Notes: generated by a model not told the origin, from the letters alone. 64,000 nucleotides of DNA from Tissierella sp032104385 (GCF_032104385.1 NZ_DAMCHJ010000007.1:1-64000), one strand, 5' to 3'; counted from the stretch's first letter, positions 34,172 through 42,828 are shown. Made by a program: numbers and translations.

Positions 34172-37117
34172 ATGGCGAGAAAAAGAAAACAGTATCAGAT
34201 TAACACTTATAAATTAGGTGATTTTGATAAGTATGGATCACTTAAATTATTCAAAGAAGGAACACAAACTGGATTAGCAGAAAATCAAGTAACAGAGTTG
34301 ATTCAAGCAATAAAGAGAAGAAAATATATAAAAAATGACTTCAACTACATACCAGAATTAATATTTTTAAATGTAAAGAAGGTAAAAACGGATGAGCAGA
34401 AGGTAAAGTTATCGAGCTTAATATCAAGTGGTCTACAGATAAATGGTAGAAAGTATCAAAGATTTGTAAGGTCTACATCTATGGCAAGAACAGGTAAGAT
34501 TGCATTTATAGATGAAGAAGTAATTGAACAACTAGAATTATTAATTAGCTTAGGTCAATTTAATAAGTTTGAAGATGTTATAGTTAGTAAATTTGAGGGG
34601 TATATGGGACTGTCATTTTCAACTACATTGTTTGTAGATGCGGTACCTAAGAATATTTGTATAGTGGATGATAGTATGTTTAATGTAATTATTAACGATA
34701 AAGTAAAAGGAATTAGAGATGGTGAGTTAATAGAAGGTAATTATGATGTTGCGGTTAATCTATTTGATGGAATGGGTTTACATAGCCTTGAATACGGGAA
34801 ACAAGTTGCAGAAGCATTAGGGTTAAAAGATATCCCACCTGCATACCAAGTAAGATTACTGCCGGGATTCAAAGGAATGTCTTATGAGATAGATTTTAAA
34901 CAATTTTATAAGGAAAAAGGAATTACACATATAAAAGATAAATGGAATAAAGATTGGGACATTGAAAAATTAGATTGCATTTGGTCAACTTCAATGTTTA
35001 AACTACATAATTATTTTAAGAACTGGAAAGAGTACATTGATTTAAGAGATAAATATTATACCCCATTAGGTCAAAATGTAATTGGTATTAGCAGCTATTC
35101 AGATTTGGAAGTCAATCCTAATGAAAAAACTAAAATGACATATCAGTATTTGCAAGTATTAAGCCTTTCAAGGGATGAAATTATTGAGTTAAGTAATTAC
35201 ACTAAGGAAACCATCGAAAGAGTGTATAAGGGCGATACAAAGGTTACAATGGTATATCTTAATCTAATAGCTAAACAAGATTACATAGACGACGAATTTG
35301 AGGAGATGGAAGATGAAATATTAGAAAAAAATATGATGGCTACTAAGGTTTCAACTGCAATATCATGCAATCCTGATATGATAAATGACCCCTATGTTAC
35401 TCAATTCTTAGAGAGACAATTGAAAAAATCAATTGACGACGCAAAATTAGGGCGTATTTGGGTTGATGGTAGATATAGTTATATAGCACAAGACCCAATA
35501 ATGATGTTGGAAATGATAGCAGGATTAGAGCCTAAAGGTTGTTTAGATAAAGGAGAATTTCATTCAACTGGAGAAATTGGACTAAGAGCCTTTTTTAGAA
35601 GCCCACTTACTCATTCAAGCGAAGTACATAAAGCCAATTTAATAGAAAATGATTTAACTAATAAATGGCTAAGTAGATATAAAAACATAATTGTAATGAA
35701 TGGTAAGGATATTACTGCACAAAAAATATCGGGATCTGATTTTGATGGTGATAAATATTTTATTACCAAGAATCCATTAATAATTGATAGAGTTATAACT
35801 CATTTAAAAATTGTAGACGAGGACTTAAATGTCACTTATAAAGAAAATCTTCCAGTAATTGATATTGATGAACAAAGAAACAGAGATTTAGTAAAGAAAG
35901 AAAAGAGAAATATTGAAAGTTTAATACAATTTGACTTGAGAAGTTTAGATAATCTAATAGGAAGAATAACTAATATATCTACATATTTAACTACAAATGC
36001 AATGACACATAATAAATTGGCTAAATTAGATTATGAATTGGTATATCTAAGATTACTTCAAGGGCAAGAGATAGATTATAGCAAACATGGTGTAAGAACT
36101 TTAGAAATACCTTCAAAGTATGATTATATGAAACAATACAAGCCTTATTTTTTACAGAAATATAAGTATGGCAGAAATGACTTCTTTCAAAATAATGTTA
36201 ATACTGCACCTATGAATATGTTGTGTAAGCATATAGAAAGTTGGGAAAACAAAACCTTTAAATGGGAAGATTGGACTAAAAGAACCATTGATACTTCAGA
36301 TTTCTTAATGGATGCAGATGTATTAAATGCAGATAAAGAAGAAACAAAGAGAGTTAAAGCTGAACTGGAAAAGGTATATGCAGATTATAGAACTGATTTC
36401 GCAGAGTTAAAGATGACAAGCTTTGCAAGTGATGATGATATTAAAAATGCTTATGGTCAATTTTATGATAAGTATTATTATCTCACTAATCAAATTACTG
36501 ATGATCAAGTTTTATTATCAAGCATGGCGGTATATTTAGCTTATATCGAATACAAGAGGGACAAGCAAACAAAATCCTATCAGTTCCCATGGGTGGCAAC
36601 ATGGGAAGGACTGATAATTACGTTAGCAAAGAAACAAGAAGATGTGAAACAATTACCGACACTGGTTAATTTTGATTCGTTATTCCCTAAAGAAATATTA
36701 GATACATTTGAATTTCTAGGAAAGTATTATCGTATGCAGGGCGTATCGACCCAAGTTAATGCAAATAAATTCATAGAGGAAGAATATGAAAGAATCGTTG
36801 AAAGAGAATTGAAGAAGCAAGTTGAGGATTTTGAACTTGAATTGGTTTTAGTAGGATTTAATGAAAAGTCGGTTGAGGAAGTAGAGCATGGAATATTAAA
36901 GAAAAAATTAAAATTAGGTACAAAAGAATTTAAATGCGAAAATTATGCAACTATAGAAAATCAGGATGGATATTTAGCAAGTGTTAGAAAAAATGATAAA
37001 AAGCATTACAAGGATGGTTATATTGATTTGACGAATTACAAAGGTAGTAAGGTTAAGGTTAAGATACTTGATAAAACTAATAGGTCTATGACAATTAAAT
37101 TAAAAATGGTTGGATAA
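34172..37117 (+). CDS. single-chain two-barrel RNA polymerase, eukaryotic RdRP/QDE-1/YonO type
   Basis: A 981-aa protein. SGSDFDGDKYF carries the metal-binding DxDGD (D523, D525, D527) in the second double-psi barrel, with the flanking pattern of eukaryotic RNA-dependent RNA polymerases (SGSDLDGD-YFV). The first barrel is also recognisable: DGMGLHS (D199), PAYQVR, GFKG (232-235) and STSMFK (272-277), matching the RdRP series DGxGxxS, PSAFQxR, GxKG and RPSMxK. Bacterial members such as SPbeta YonO are DNA-dependent RNA polymerases for late phage genes. The template here is unknown. ATG 34172, SD AAGGAGGA. About 400 residues follow the catalytic loop. Confidence 0.9.
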   Translation: MARKRKQYQINTYKLGDFDKYGSLKLFKEGTQTGLAENQVTELIQAIKRRKYIKNDFNYIPELIFLNVKKVKTDEQKVKLSSLISSGLQINGRKYQRFVRSTSMARTGKIAFIDEEVIEQLELLISLGQFNKFEDVIVSKFEGYMGLSFSTTLFVDAVPKNICIVDDSMFNVIINDKVKGIRDGELIEGNYDVAVNLFDGMGLHSLEYGKQVAEALGLKDIPPAYQVRLLPGFKGMSYEIDFKQFYKEKGITHIKDKWNKDWDIEKLDCIWSTSMFKLHNYFKNWKEYIDLRDKYYTPLGQNVIGISSYSDLEVNPNEKTKMTYQYLQVLSLSRDEIIELSNYTKETIERVYKGDTKVTMVYLNLIAKQDYIDDEFEEMEDEILEKNMMATKVSTAISCNPDMINDPYVTQFLERQLKKSIDDAKLGRIWVDGRYSYIAQDPIMMLEMIAGLEPKGCLDKGEFHSTGEIGLRAFFRSPLTHSSEVHKANLIENDLTNKWLSRYKNIIVMNGKDITAQKISGSDFDGDKYFITKNPLIIDRVITHLKIVDEDLNVTYKENLPVIDIDEQRNRDLVKKEKRNIESLIQFDLRSLDNLIGRITNISTYLTTNAMTHNKLAKLDYELVYLRLLQGQEIDYSKHGVRTLEIPSKYDYMKQYKPYFLQKYKYGRNDFFQNNVNTAPMNMLCKHIESWENKTFKWEDWTKRTIDTSDFLMDADVLNADKEETKRVKAELEKVYADYRTDFAELKMTSFASDDDIKNAYGQFYDKYYYLTNQITDDQVLLSSMAVYLAYIEYKRDKQTKSYQFPWVATWEGLIITLAKKQEDVKQLPTLVNFDSLFPKEILDTFEFLGKYYRMQGVSTQVNANKFIEEEYERIVERELKKQVEDFELELVLVGFNEKSVEEVEHGILKKKLKLGTKEFKCENYATIENQDGYLASVRKNDKKHYKDGYIDLTNYKGSKVKVKILDKTNRSMTIKLKMVG

Positions 37118-37125
37118 GGAAGGAT

Positions 37126-37143
37126 AGGGGTCTAGCGACCCCT
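37126..37143 (+). other. GC-rich hairpin H2
   Basis: AGGGGTC-TAGC-GACCCCT, 7-bp stem just after the polymerase gene; the stem and loop closely match H6 at 41542-41558. No T-tract. Confidence 0.7.
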
Positions 37144-37202
37144 TAGATGAAGGGTAGATAGCATTAATAAAATATAAATTAAAATTTTAGGAGGAATTGT
37201 TA

Positions 37203-37730
37203 ATGAAAACTGAAAAAATGTCAAATGAAATCAGAGAGGTATTAGAAGCAAGAGGTTATAAAGTAGAGATAGCTTATTCAACGGACAATATGTTTATATC
37301 TATTTATCAAGATGATTACGATTATTCAGAGGTATCCTTAAAAGTTGTTGAAGGTGCAACGGCAGAAGAATATGTAAACACTGTATTATCTATAATTAGA
37401 GATGAAGAAAACAAGGAGAAGTATGTAAGAGAATACAAAGCGTCTCCAACAAAGAGATTTTTAATAGATTTAATTAAGCATTATAATTGTGAAGATTTTA
37501 TATTTGTACATAGTGATAGTTTGCATTGTGATGTTGAAAATGGCTATATACAAATAGATGATATAGTAGATTTTAATTATAGTCCATTTAGTGATGTACT
37601 AAAACTACAAGAAGATCAGGGCGGAGATGAATATTTTTATACTATAGATTTTGAACATAAAACAATAGAAACTAGGGTAGAGTTGTTGGAAGATATGGAT
37701 TTCTCCAATGAAAGTGAGGTCGGTTGCTAA
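37203..37730 (+). CDS. phage protein, unknown
   Basis: A 175-aa acidic protein (MKTEKMSNEIREVLEARGYK...). ATG 37203 follows AGGAGG, with the same AGGAGGAATTGTT leader as the polymerase gene. Its stop overlaps the next start (TAATG). No family recognised; position suggests a role with the polymerase. Confidence 0.7.
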   Translation: MKTEKMSNEIREVLEARGYKVEIAYSTDNMFISIYQDDYDYSEVSLKVVEGATAEEYVNTVLSIIRDEENKEKYVREYKASPTKRFLIDLIKHYNCEDFIFVHSDSLHCDVENGYIQIDDIVDFNYSPFSDVLKLQEDQGGDEYFYTIDFEHKTIETRVELLEDMDFSNESEVGC

Positions 37731-37879
37731 TGTATGATGTAATATTACATGAATTTGACAGTGAGCCAACACGATTAGCGTGGTTTGAAACATTAGAAGA
37801 AGCTATTAACAAATACATTAAAAATAGAATGAATTTAATAGCAGATGTTGAGTATGAAATATATGTTGAAAAGAATTAA
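37730..37879 (+). CDS. 49-aa phage protein, unknown
   Basis: From ATG 37730, overlapping the preceding stop, it reads MYDVILHEFDSEPTRLAWFE... and ends VEYEIYVEKN before TAA 37879. Translationally coupled to the upstream gene. No family recognised. Confidence 0.6.
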   Translation: MYDVILHEFDSEPTRLAWFETLEEAINKYIKNRMNLIADVEYEIYVEKN

Positions 37880-37880
37880 A

Positions 37881-37971
37881 GGGTCTGGGGTTTTAAGCCC
37901 CACCCTTGTTATAAACCTAGACGGAACAATTTTGTACCGACTTAGAGAGTTAGTGTCCCCAAAATTGGGGA
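37881..37971 (+). other. three consecutive hairpins (H3, an AT-rich hairpin, H4)
   Basis: H3 is TGGGG/CCCCA with an outer GGG/CCC (37881-37905). Next, CGGAACAA/TTGTACCG (about 37922-37939) forms a mismatched stem. H4 is TCCCCAA-AA-TTGGGGA (37956-37971). They fill the 170-nt gap before the next gene and lack T-tracts, so they are not ordinary terminators. Confidence 0.6.
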
Positions 37972-38049
37972 GTGATTTGAAAATCTCGTTTTGTCCAAAT
38001 GGGCAGAACGATAGTAGCATTATCAAAAATCATCGAAGGGGGTAATCGT

Positions 38050-38241
38050 ATGTATTGGGGAAAAAGTAAAGGTAAAAGTTTCTATGTAATCAGGGGTATA
38101 GGGATGGTTAATTATTTAGTAAGACAAGGTTTTGACTTAATCAAGGTCGAAGATGACAAGGACAAGCCAGAATTCAAAGTATTTCTATTTAATAATACAC
38201 CAGAGTTAAGGGAAGCGATGGGAGGATATAAAAGTAGATAA
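38050..38241 (+). CDS. DUF5659-like small phage protein
   Basis: A 63-aa protein: KSFYVIRGIGMVNYLVRQGF, then DLIKVEDDKDKPEFKVFLF and NNTPELREAM. This matches my memory of DUF5659, a phage domain of unknown role. ATG 38050 with SD GAAGGGGG. A second copy of the domain type occurs at 42829-43116. Confidence 0.65.
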   Translation: MYWGKSKGKSFYVIRGIGMVNYLVRQGFDLIKVEDDKDKPEFKVFLFNNTPELREAMGGYKSR

Positions 38242-38273
38242 GCGAAAACAATAATCGAAAGGGGTTTTATTAT

Positions 38274-40100
38274 ATGAATCAAACGCAAGAAAAAGTTTAT
38301 AATCTTACACTAGATTATTTCAAGGAAGTTATACCAAATTATACAGATGAGCAATTAGAGTTTGCCAAAGATATAACTGAAAGATTAATATTAGATAAAG
38401 ATACAAGTAAAGTAAATGCAGTTCCTGCACCCTGCGGTTTTGGTAAAAGCGTAATAATAAGATGTTATTTAAAAGCAAATATAATATCAAGAACAGTAGG
38501 AGGATTTGGCGCATCTCTAACTACATATGAAGGAAGTGGATTTGTTGTAATTACAGATTTATTGGAAAGGTTTAATGAATTTGAGGAAGAAAAAGAACTA
38601 GAGGGATATTATTATCAGATGGATCATAAGAATAACCCCGATGATTTTCCAACTCAAATAGTGAAACAAGATAACTATCCAATATTACTTATGACAACTC
38701 AAAAATATTTCAAACTAAAAGAAAATGAAAGAGGATTTATATTCAAATGGAAACATGGAGAAAGAAAAACAATTATATTTGATGAGCAGCCTTTGTTTTA
38801 TTCAATAACCGATATAGATAAAGAATTTATCAATGATATAGATGAAAACATTGACAGGATGCTTGAAACTGAAGATAAGGATTTTCTTACAAATGAAGTA
38901 AAATATCTAAGAGATTACCTTGATAATGAGAGAAATAGATTATCTAGCTTATCAGAAAAAGATATTTATTGTTATTGGAAAGGCAGTAGATTAAATATTA
39001 GCACTGATAACGAAAGATTTTTAAAACTAACTGATGAATACTTGACAATAGAAAATAAAGATAGGATTAAAATACTACAAGATATATTAAAAAATGGTGC
39101 TATATTTGTAAATAAAAAGGGTAAAATGGCTTCAGATAGTAGAAGGTTTTTCTTTACAATTAAGGATAATAAAGATGAGTTTTATCTAAGCAAGGATAGG
39201 GCTAAATTTTGGATATTTGATGCAACGGCAGATATAGATGTTGAATATAAAAGGGATTACATAGATATAATTAAAGTAGTAAATACAAAAAAACATAATA
39301 TTAAATTAAGAAATTTTGACATAGGAACAAGTAGGGGAAATATGAAGAAGAAAGCATTTGTAAATATGTTGAACAATTATCTTCTTGAAAATTATAGTGA
39401 AAATACATTAATTGTAAGCTATATGAATAATATTAAAAATGATTTTAATAGATTTAAATTTAAAAATTATCCTGGAGGAATGAAGGGTTTAAATGATTAT
39501 TCAAAACTTACAAATTATGTACAAGTTGGATTAAATAGGTTCAGTGATATAGTATACTTACAAATATTTTTATCGTTGCATCCAGAAGTTTTAGACTACA
39601 TAAAGAAAAATCCTAACAAATCAGAAGAGGAGTTTAATGATTTATTAGAATTAGAAGGTGGTAACTTTGTTAACGATAAAATGAATGAGATTATGTATTC
39701 TAAAATATTAGTTGATACTGAACAGAATATATTTAGGGTGAAATTAAGAGATTACTCTAACACTGATACTATATTTATTGATTTAATATATAATGCTACT
39801 ACATATGAAAAATTAAATGAACTTCTTGAAGAGAGATTAGGTGAAAAGGCATTTGTGGGATTACCAGAACAAATATTAGAATATAACATATTAAGCAGGG
39901 AAAATGAAACTGAAAGTATAGCACAGAAAATTGTCAGATGGTTTAGTGAAAATAGAGGCTATGGAGAGATTAGAACAAGAGATTTATTAAAAGTAAATAA
40001 TATATCAGATGAACAATTTAAAAATGCAAAGAAAGATAGTAAGAGCTTAGTGCAATTCATGGACTCTAAAAGAATTAAAAAGGGTATATATTCAGTTTAA
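38274..40100 (+). CDS. phage SF2-like helicase/ATPase next to the RNA polymerase
   Basis: A 608-aa protein with a P-loop PAPCGFGKS (51-59), a Walker B/DE box TIIFDEQ (about 166-172), a motif-III-like FDATAD and a motif V/VI-like region (GLNDYSKLTNYVQVGLNR). This order fits a divergent superfamily 2 helicase. The C-terminus (after 545) looks winged-helix-like. It could unwind template or origin DNA, or accompany the two-barrel polymerase. ATG 38274, SD GAAAGGGG. Confidence 0.7.
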   Translation: MNQTQEKVYNLTLDYFKEVIPNYTDEQLEFAKDITERLILDKDTSKVNAVPAPCGFGKSVIIRCYLKANIISRTVGGFGASLTTYEGSGFVVITDLLERFNEFEEEKELEGYYYQMDHKNNPDDFPTQIVKQDNYPILLMTTQKYFKLKENERGFIFKWKHGERKTIIFDEQPLFYSITDIDKEFINDIDENIDRMLETEDKDFLTNEVKYLRDYLDNERNRLSSLSEKDIYCYWKGSRLNISTDNERFLKLTDEYLTIENKDRIKILQDILKNGAIFVNKKGKMASDSRRFFFTIKDNKDEFYLSKDRAKFWIFDATADIDVEYKRDYIDIIKVVNTKKHNIKLRNFDIGTSRGNMKKKAFVNMLNNYLLENYSENTLIVSYMNNIKNDFNRFKFKNYPGGMKGLNDYSKLTNYVQVGLNRFSDIVYLQIFLSLHPEVLDYIKKNPNKSEEEFNDLLELEGGNFVNDKMNEIMYSKILVDTEQNIFRVKLRDYSNTDTIFIDLIYNATTYEKLNELLEERLGEKAFVGLPEQILEYNILSRENETESIAQKIVRWFSENRGYGEIRTRDLLKVNNISDEQFKNAKKDSKSLVQFMDSKRIKKGIYSV

Positions 40101-40108
40101 TTTATGTC

Positions 40109-40156
40109 ATGGGGTGGGGTTTCCTAAATAGTATCTATTAGAGAATACCCCCCCAT
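40109..40156 (+). other. G-tract/C-tract hairpin H7
   Basis: ATGGGGTGGGGT pairs with ATACCCCCCCAT across a 24-nt loop just after the helicase gene. Loop sequence TTCCTAAATAGTAT resembles TTCTAAATAGGAT in the hairpin at 45546-45581. Confidence 0.6.
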
Positions 40157-40216
40157 CATTACTATATATTATATATTGTATATGTAAAAGTTTTAAAAAT
40201 AAATATAAATAAATTT

Positions 40217-40338
40217 CATTGGACTTGCGTAGCAAGGACAATGCCCCTCGGGAGAGACCGTCGGTAGACATATCAACAGTTAAATAAATATATTAAACAA
40301 ATTAGGACTAGGAAATTAACTCTTAGTCCTTTTTATAT
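40217..40338 (+). ncRNA. candidate phage noncoding RNA 1
   Basis: No ORF. A hairpin with arms CATTG/CAATG enclosing CTTGC-GTA-GCAAG, then CCC-TC-GGG and CCG-T-CGG hairpins, ends at an intrinsic terminator (AGGACTAGGA/TCTTAGTCCT, 40304-40330, then T5). The density of stems in AT-rich DNA and the terminator suggest a defined structured RNA or 3' UTR. No promoter of its own found; no Rfam family recognised. Confidence 0.45.
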
Positions 40339-40371
40339 GTAAAAAATAATAAATAAGGAAGGTGAAAAGAT

Positions 40372-40509
40372 ATTGAAGTTGAATACAGAATAATCCCTTG
40401 CAAAACTTTTCAATTTGTAGGGGGCAATCAAAAATAATATATAGATTTACTTGCGATAGATAGAGAGAGTGCAAGAGTAGTAAAATATTTTATACATAAA
40501 GGGAATTAG
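40372..40509 (+). pseudogene. broken small phage ORF
   Basis: After an SD (AAGGAAGGTG) a frame from ATT 40372 reads IEVEYRIIPCKTFQFVGGNQ, is stopped by TAA 40435-40437, and resumes YIDLLAIDRESARVVKYFIH to TAG 40509. A shift near 40500 would extend it as IRVLVVDIISYEKR. Two lesions in one short gene indicate decay. No family recognised. Confidence 0.4.
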
Positions 40510-40535
40510 AGTATTAGTAGTAGACATCATAAGTT

Positions 40536-41405
40536 ATGAGAAAAGATTATTTAGAAAGAATTAGAAAAGAAAATGGTTGGTTTTGGGACAGTGATAAGAA
40601 ATATTATTTAGCAATAACGGATGATTTAGATTCGTTATTATCTGCATTGCTAATATTAAAATATAGACCTAATTGGGAAATTGGATTTTACGTGGATTTC
40701 CGTGAGGGAATATATAAGAAATTATCACTAGATGAGGACATATCTATCCATGATGATAATGTTATTGGTGTAGATTGGTCAGTACCTAAATCTAGATTCA
40801 AGTGTATAAGCAATCATTTAACGCAAGTAAAAACTGAAAATATTAATAGTAGCGATATAAATCTTAATATTATTGATGGTGTGAATATGTCTAATAGTAG
40901 ATTTGATTATCACAAAAAGTATAATCTGTCTACTATTTTATTAGTTGCATCGTTACTAAATCATAAATTTACATCTGATGAAGCTAGAGTTTTATCCTTG
41001 TTGCCAGATAGTTCATTTTTAGGTTATTTTGCTAATAGAAATTATCAAGATTATGATATTCAAAAGAAATATCTTTGTAATGTATTAGAGTATAACGATA
41101 TTTGGGAATGTCAAAGTCAATATTCATTGGATGAATTTAGAAGATTTCAATTAGAATGGAGCATGGCTAGTAAGGTAACTGTTGGAGATGAAGGTATTAC
41201 AACAGTTCAAGATGTAGATTTAGAATTGATATGTAAAGTATTAGACATAGATGTGGAGTTGTCAGTGTTAGAAGGATTTTATGGGCTTATAATTAGAACG
41301 GCTAGTAATGGCAATAACACTTATAAACCGATTGATAAACAGAGTTGTTGGAGCTTTGCAGTAACTAGCAAAGATTGGTATGTATATAGTGTAGAAGTTG
41401 ATTAA
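40536..41405 (+). CDS. DHH-phosphoesterase-like phage protein
   Basis: A 289-aa protein whose N-terminal half resembles DHH enzymes (RecJ/NrnA type): ITDDLDSLLSALLI (D29, D30, D32), VIGVDW (D80) and SNH (H94), in DHH order and spacing but with the DHH box reduced to NH. It could be a nuclease-like or oligoribonucleotide-binding protein acting with the polymerase; activity is doubtful. ATG 40536 has no clear SD. Two noncoding structured regions flank it. Confidence 0.5.
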   Translation: MRKDYLERIRKENGWFWDSDKKYYLAITDDLDSLLSALLILKYRPNWEIGFYVDFREGIYKKLSLDEDISIHDDNVIGVDWSVPKSRFKCISNHLTQVKTENINSSDINLNIIDGVNMSNSRFDYHKKYNLSTILLVASLLNHKFTSDEARVLSLLPDSSFLGYFANRNYQDYDIQKKYLCNVLEYNDIWECQSQYSLDEFRRFQLEWSMASKVTVGDEGITTVQDVDLELICKVLDIDVELSVLEGFYGLIIRTASNGNNTYKPIDKQSCWSFAVTSKDWYVYSVEVD

Positions 41406-41449
41406 TAGAAGTTAATATTTGTTAATTGTTAGAGTTAAGAAAAGATATA

Positions 41450-41848
41450 GACGCCCCCGATTGGGGGCTTAAATGATAGGAGTAGAAAGAAATTTCTATA
41501 CCTATTAATTGACTTTTCTGCAAGAATTAAGTCACAGAGTTGGGGTTTAGCCGACCCCTTCTCACCTTCGGATATATCGCCAGAAGTGGCTTTATATAAA
41601 ACGTCTTTGATGCTAAGTTTTACAATATCAAGGTTTTAGCTATCATTGGTAGACCCAGGGTGCAGTTCGAATCTGCCTTCCTCCAAAACAAATGACACTG
41701 GGTATCCGCATCAGGTGAAATTCCTGCCCCGCAACTTCTCGGAGAAATAATAAGATGTTGCATAGATATTGTGTGACTTTTACAGTTGCATAACTATCTG
41801 TCCTTTCCTCATGAGTTTAAGGGATTACTTAATGTAGTCCTTTTTATT
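41450..41848 (+). ncRNA. candidate phage noncoding RNA 2, with tRNA-like half
   Basis: A 490-nt gene-free stretch. It contains hairpin H5 (GCCCCCGATTGGGGGC, 41453-41468), H6 (GGGGTTTAGCCGACCCC, 41542-41558), a D-arm-like TAGCTATCATTGGTAGAC, a T-arm-like GCAGTTCGAATCTGC followed by CTTCCTCCA (to about 41685), a CAGG-TGAAATT-CCTG hairpin and a terminator (41822-41840, then T5). The anticodon arm and matching 5' acceptor strand are absent, so it is not a normal tRNA gene. Confidence 0.45.
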
Positions 41849-41897
41849 TGTGAGGTCAATAGTTAAAAAGAAAATTAAATTTAGGGGGTTAAGTAAT

Positions 41898-42197
41898 ATG
41901 AGTTTAGAGAAATTAGAAAAGAAAGTAGAGGAAAGAGTAGTTAAGATTGATTTAAAAGATTATGTTAAAACGGCAACCATTGATACAGATAAAATTATAG
42001 AAGAAATACAGAGAAATTATCGGCTTATAAGCAATACAAATAAGAGAATTGAAAAGCAAAATCAATATATCGAAGATAAGATTAATATTATTTTGAATTT
42101 ATTAAAGTATAAAGAAGTAGATACAGATGAATTAAAACGATTACAAGAGATAGAAGAACTAGAAAATAGACTAAAACAATTGAAAAGAGAGGTGTAA
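41898..42197 (+). CDS. coiled-coil phage protein, unknown
   Basis: A 99-aa Lys/Glu-rich protein (MSLEKLEKKVEERVVKIDLK...) with heptad-like coiled coil over most of its length. ATG 41898 follows AGGGGGT; upstream in-frame codons overlap the terminator region and are not used. First of a run of small genes. Confidence 0.65.
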   Translation: MSLEKLEKKVEERVVKIDLKDYVKTATIDTDKIIEEIQRNYRLISNTNKRIEKQNQYIEDKINIILNLLKYKEVDTDELKRLQEIEELENRLKQLKREV

Positions 42198-42200
42198 AAG

Positions 42201-42497
42201 GTGGCACAACAAGATAATATGCAAGTGTATCAAGATATTATGAATGACATTGTTTCAAGAACTGGCGGAAACTATGAAGATATGTCTTATTTAGATAAAG
42301 TCATGACAATAACGATAATGAAAGAAATAAAGCAACAGATGGATAGATTTATGTGTGAGAAATATCCTGCCGTAAAAGCGTGGGCGAGTTTGGATATATC
42401 TGATATAGCTTTAAATGAAACAGAGCCAGACTTGACAAGATTTAAAGAAGATAGTTTTCAAGAACAATTTGAAAAATTAATGAGGGGGAATTTATAA
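42201..42497 (+). CDS. small phage protein, unknown
   Basis: A 98-aa protein (MAQQDNMQVYQDIMNDIVSR...). GTG 42201 follows AGAGGTG, 3 nt after the previous stop. The stop overlaps the next ATG. No family recognised. Confidence 0.6.
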   Translation: MAQQDNMQVYQDIMNDIVSRTGGNYEDMSYLDKVMTITIMKEIKQQMDRFMCEKYPAVKAWASLDISDIALNETEPDLTRFKEDSFQEQFEKLMRGNL

Positions 42498-42817
42498 TGA
42501 TAAAAACATTTGAGGAAGCACTTGATATTTGTGACTATGACATAAAAGAAAGGTTTTATTATTTAGATGATTTACTATGTGAATTAGATGATGAAATCAT
42601 GGAAACAAGTGCAGAGGTTATATATGCAGATGTCGATGAAGAAATCTGTAAGAGATTAATAGAGTCCGATTTTGAAGATGAAAGAGAAAGATTATTTAAA
42701 ACCAATCAAAGACAAAGGAAGTTAGCGGAAGAGTTAGACTATCTTCAGGTCAAATATGATATTACAGAAGATTTATATGAAGAAATGTTATTTAATATAT
42801 TGAAAAATATAGACTAG
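42497..42817 (+). CDS. acidic phage protein, unknown
   Basis: A 106-aa very acidic helical protein (MIKTFEEALDICDYDIKERF...), start overlapping the previous stop (TAATG) with SD GAGGGGG. No family recognised; high negative charge recalls small host-takeover proteins, which is only a suggestion. Confidence 0.6.
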   Translation: MIKTFEEALDICDYDIKERFYYLDDLLCELDDEIMETSAEVIYADVDEEICKRLIESDFEDERERLFKTNQRQRKLAEELDYLQVKYDITEDLYEEMLFNILKNID

Positions 42818-42828
42818 GGGGCTGAAGC

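Noticed and set aside
41620..41690. A complete tRNA gene
   Set aside because: D-arm-like and T-arm-like parts exist, but there is no room for an anticodon arm and no matching 5' acceptor strand. Reported only as a tRNA-like element.
41690..41760. Cobalamin riboswitch
   Set aside because: Only the GGTGAAATTCC...CCCCGC part resembles the aptamer; spacing is short, the later B12-box segment is missing and no cobalamin gene follows.
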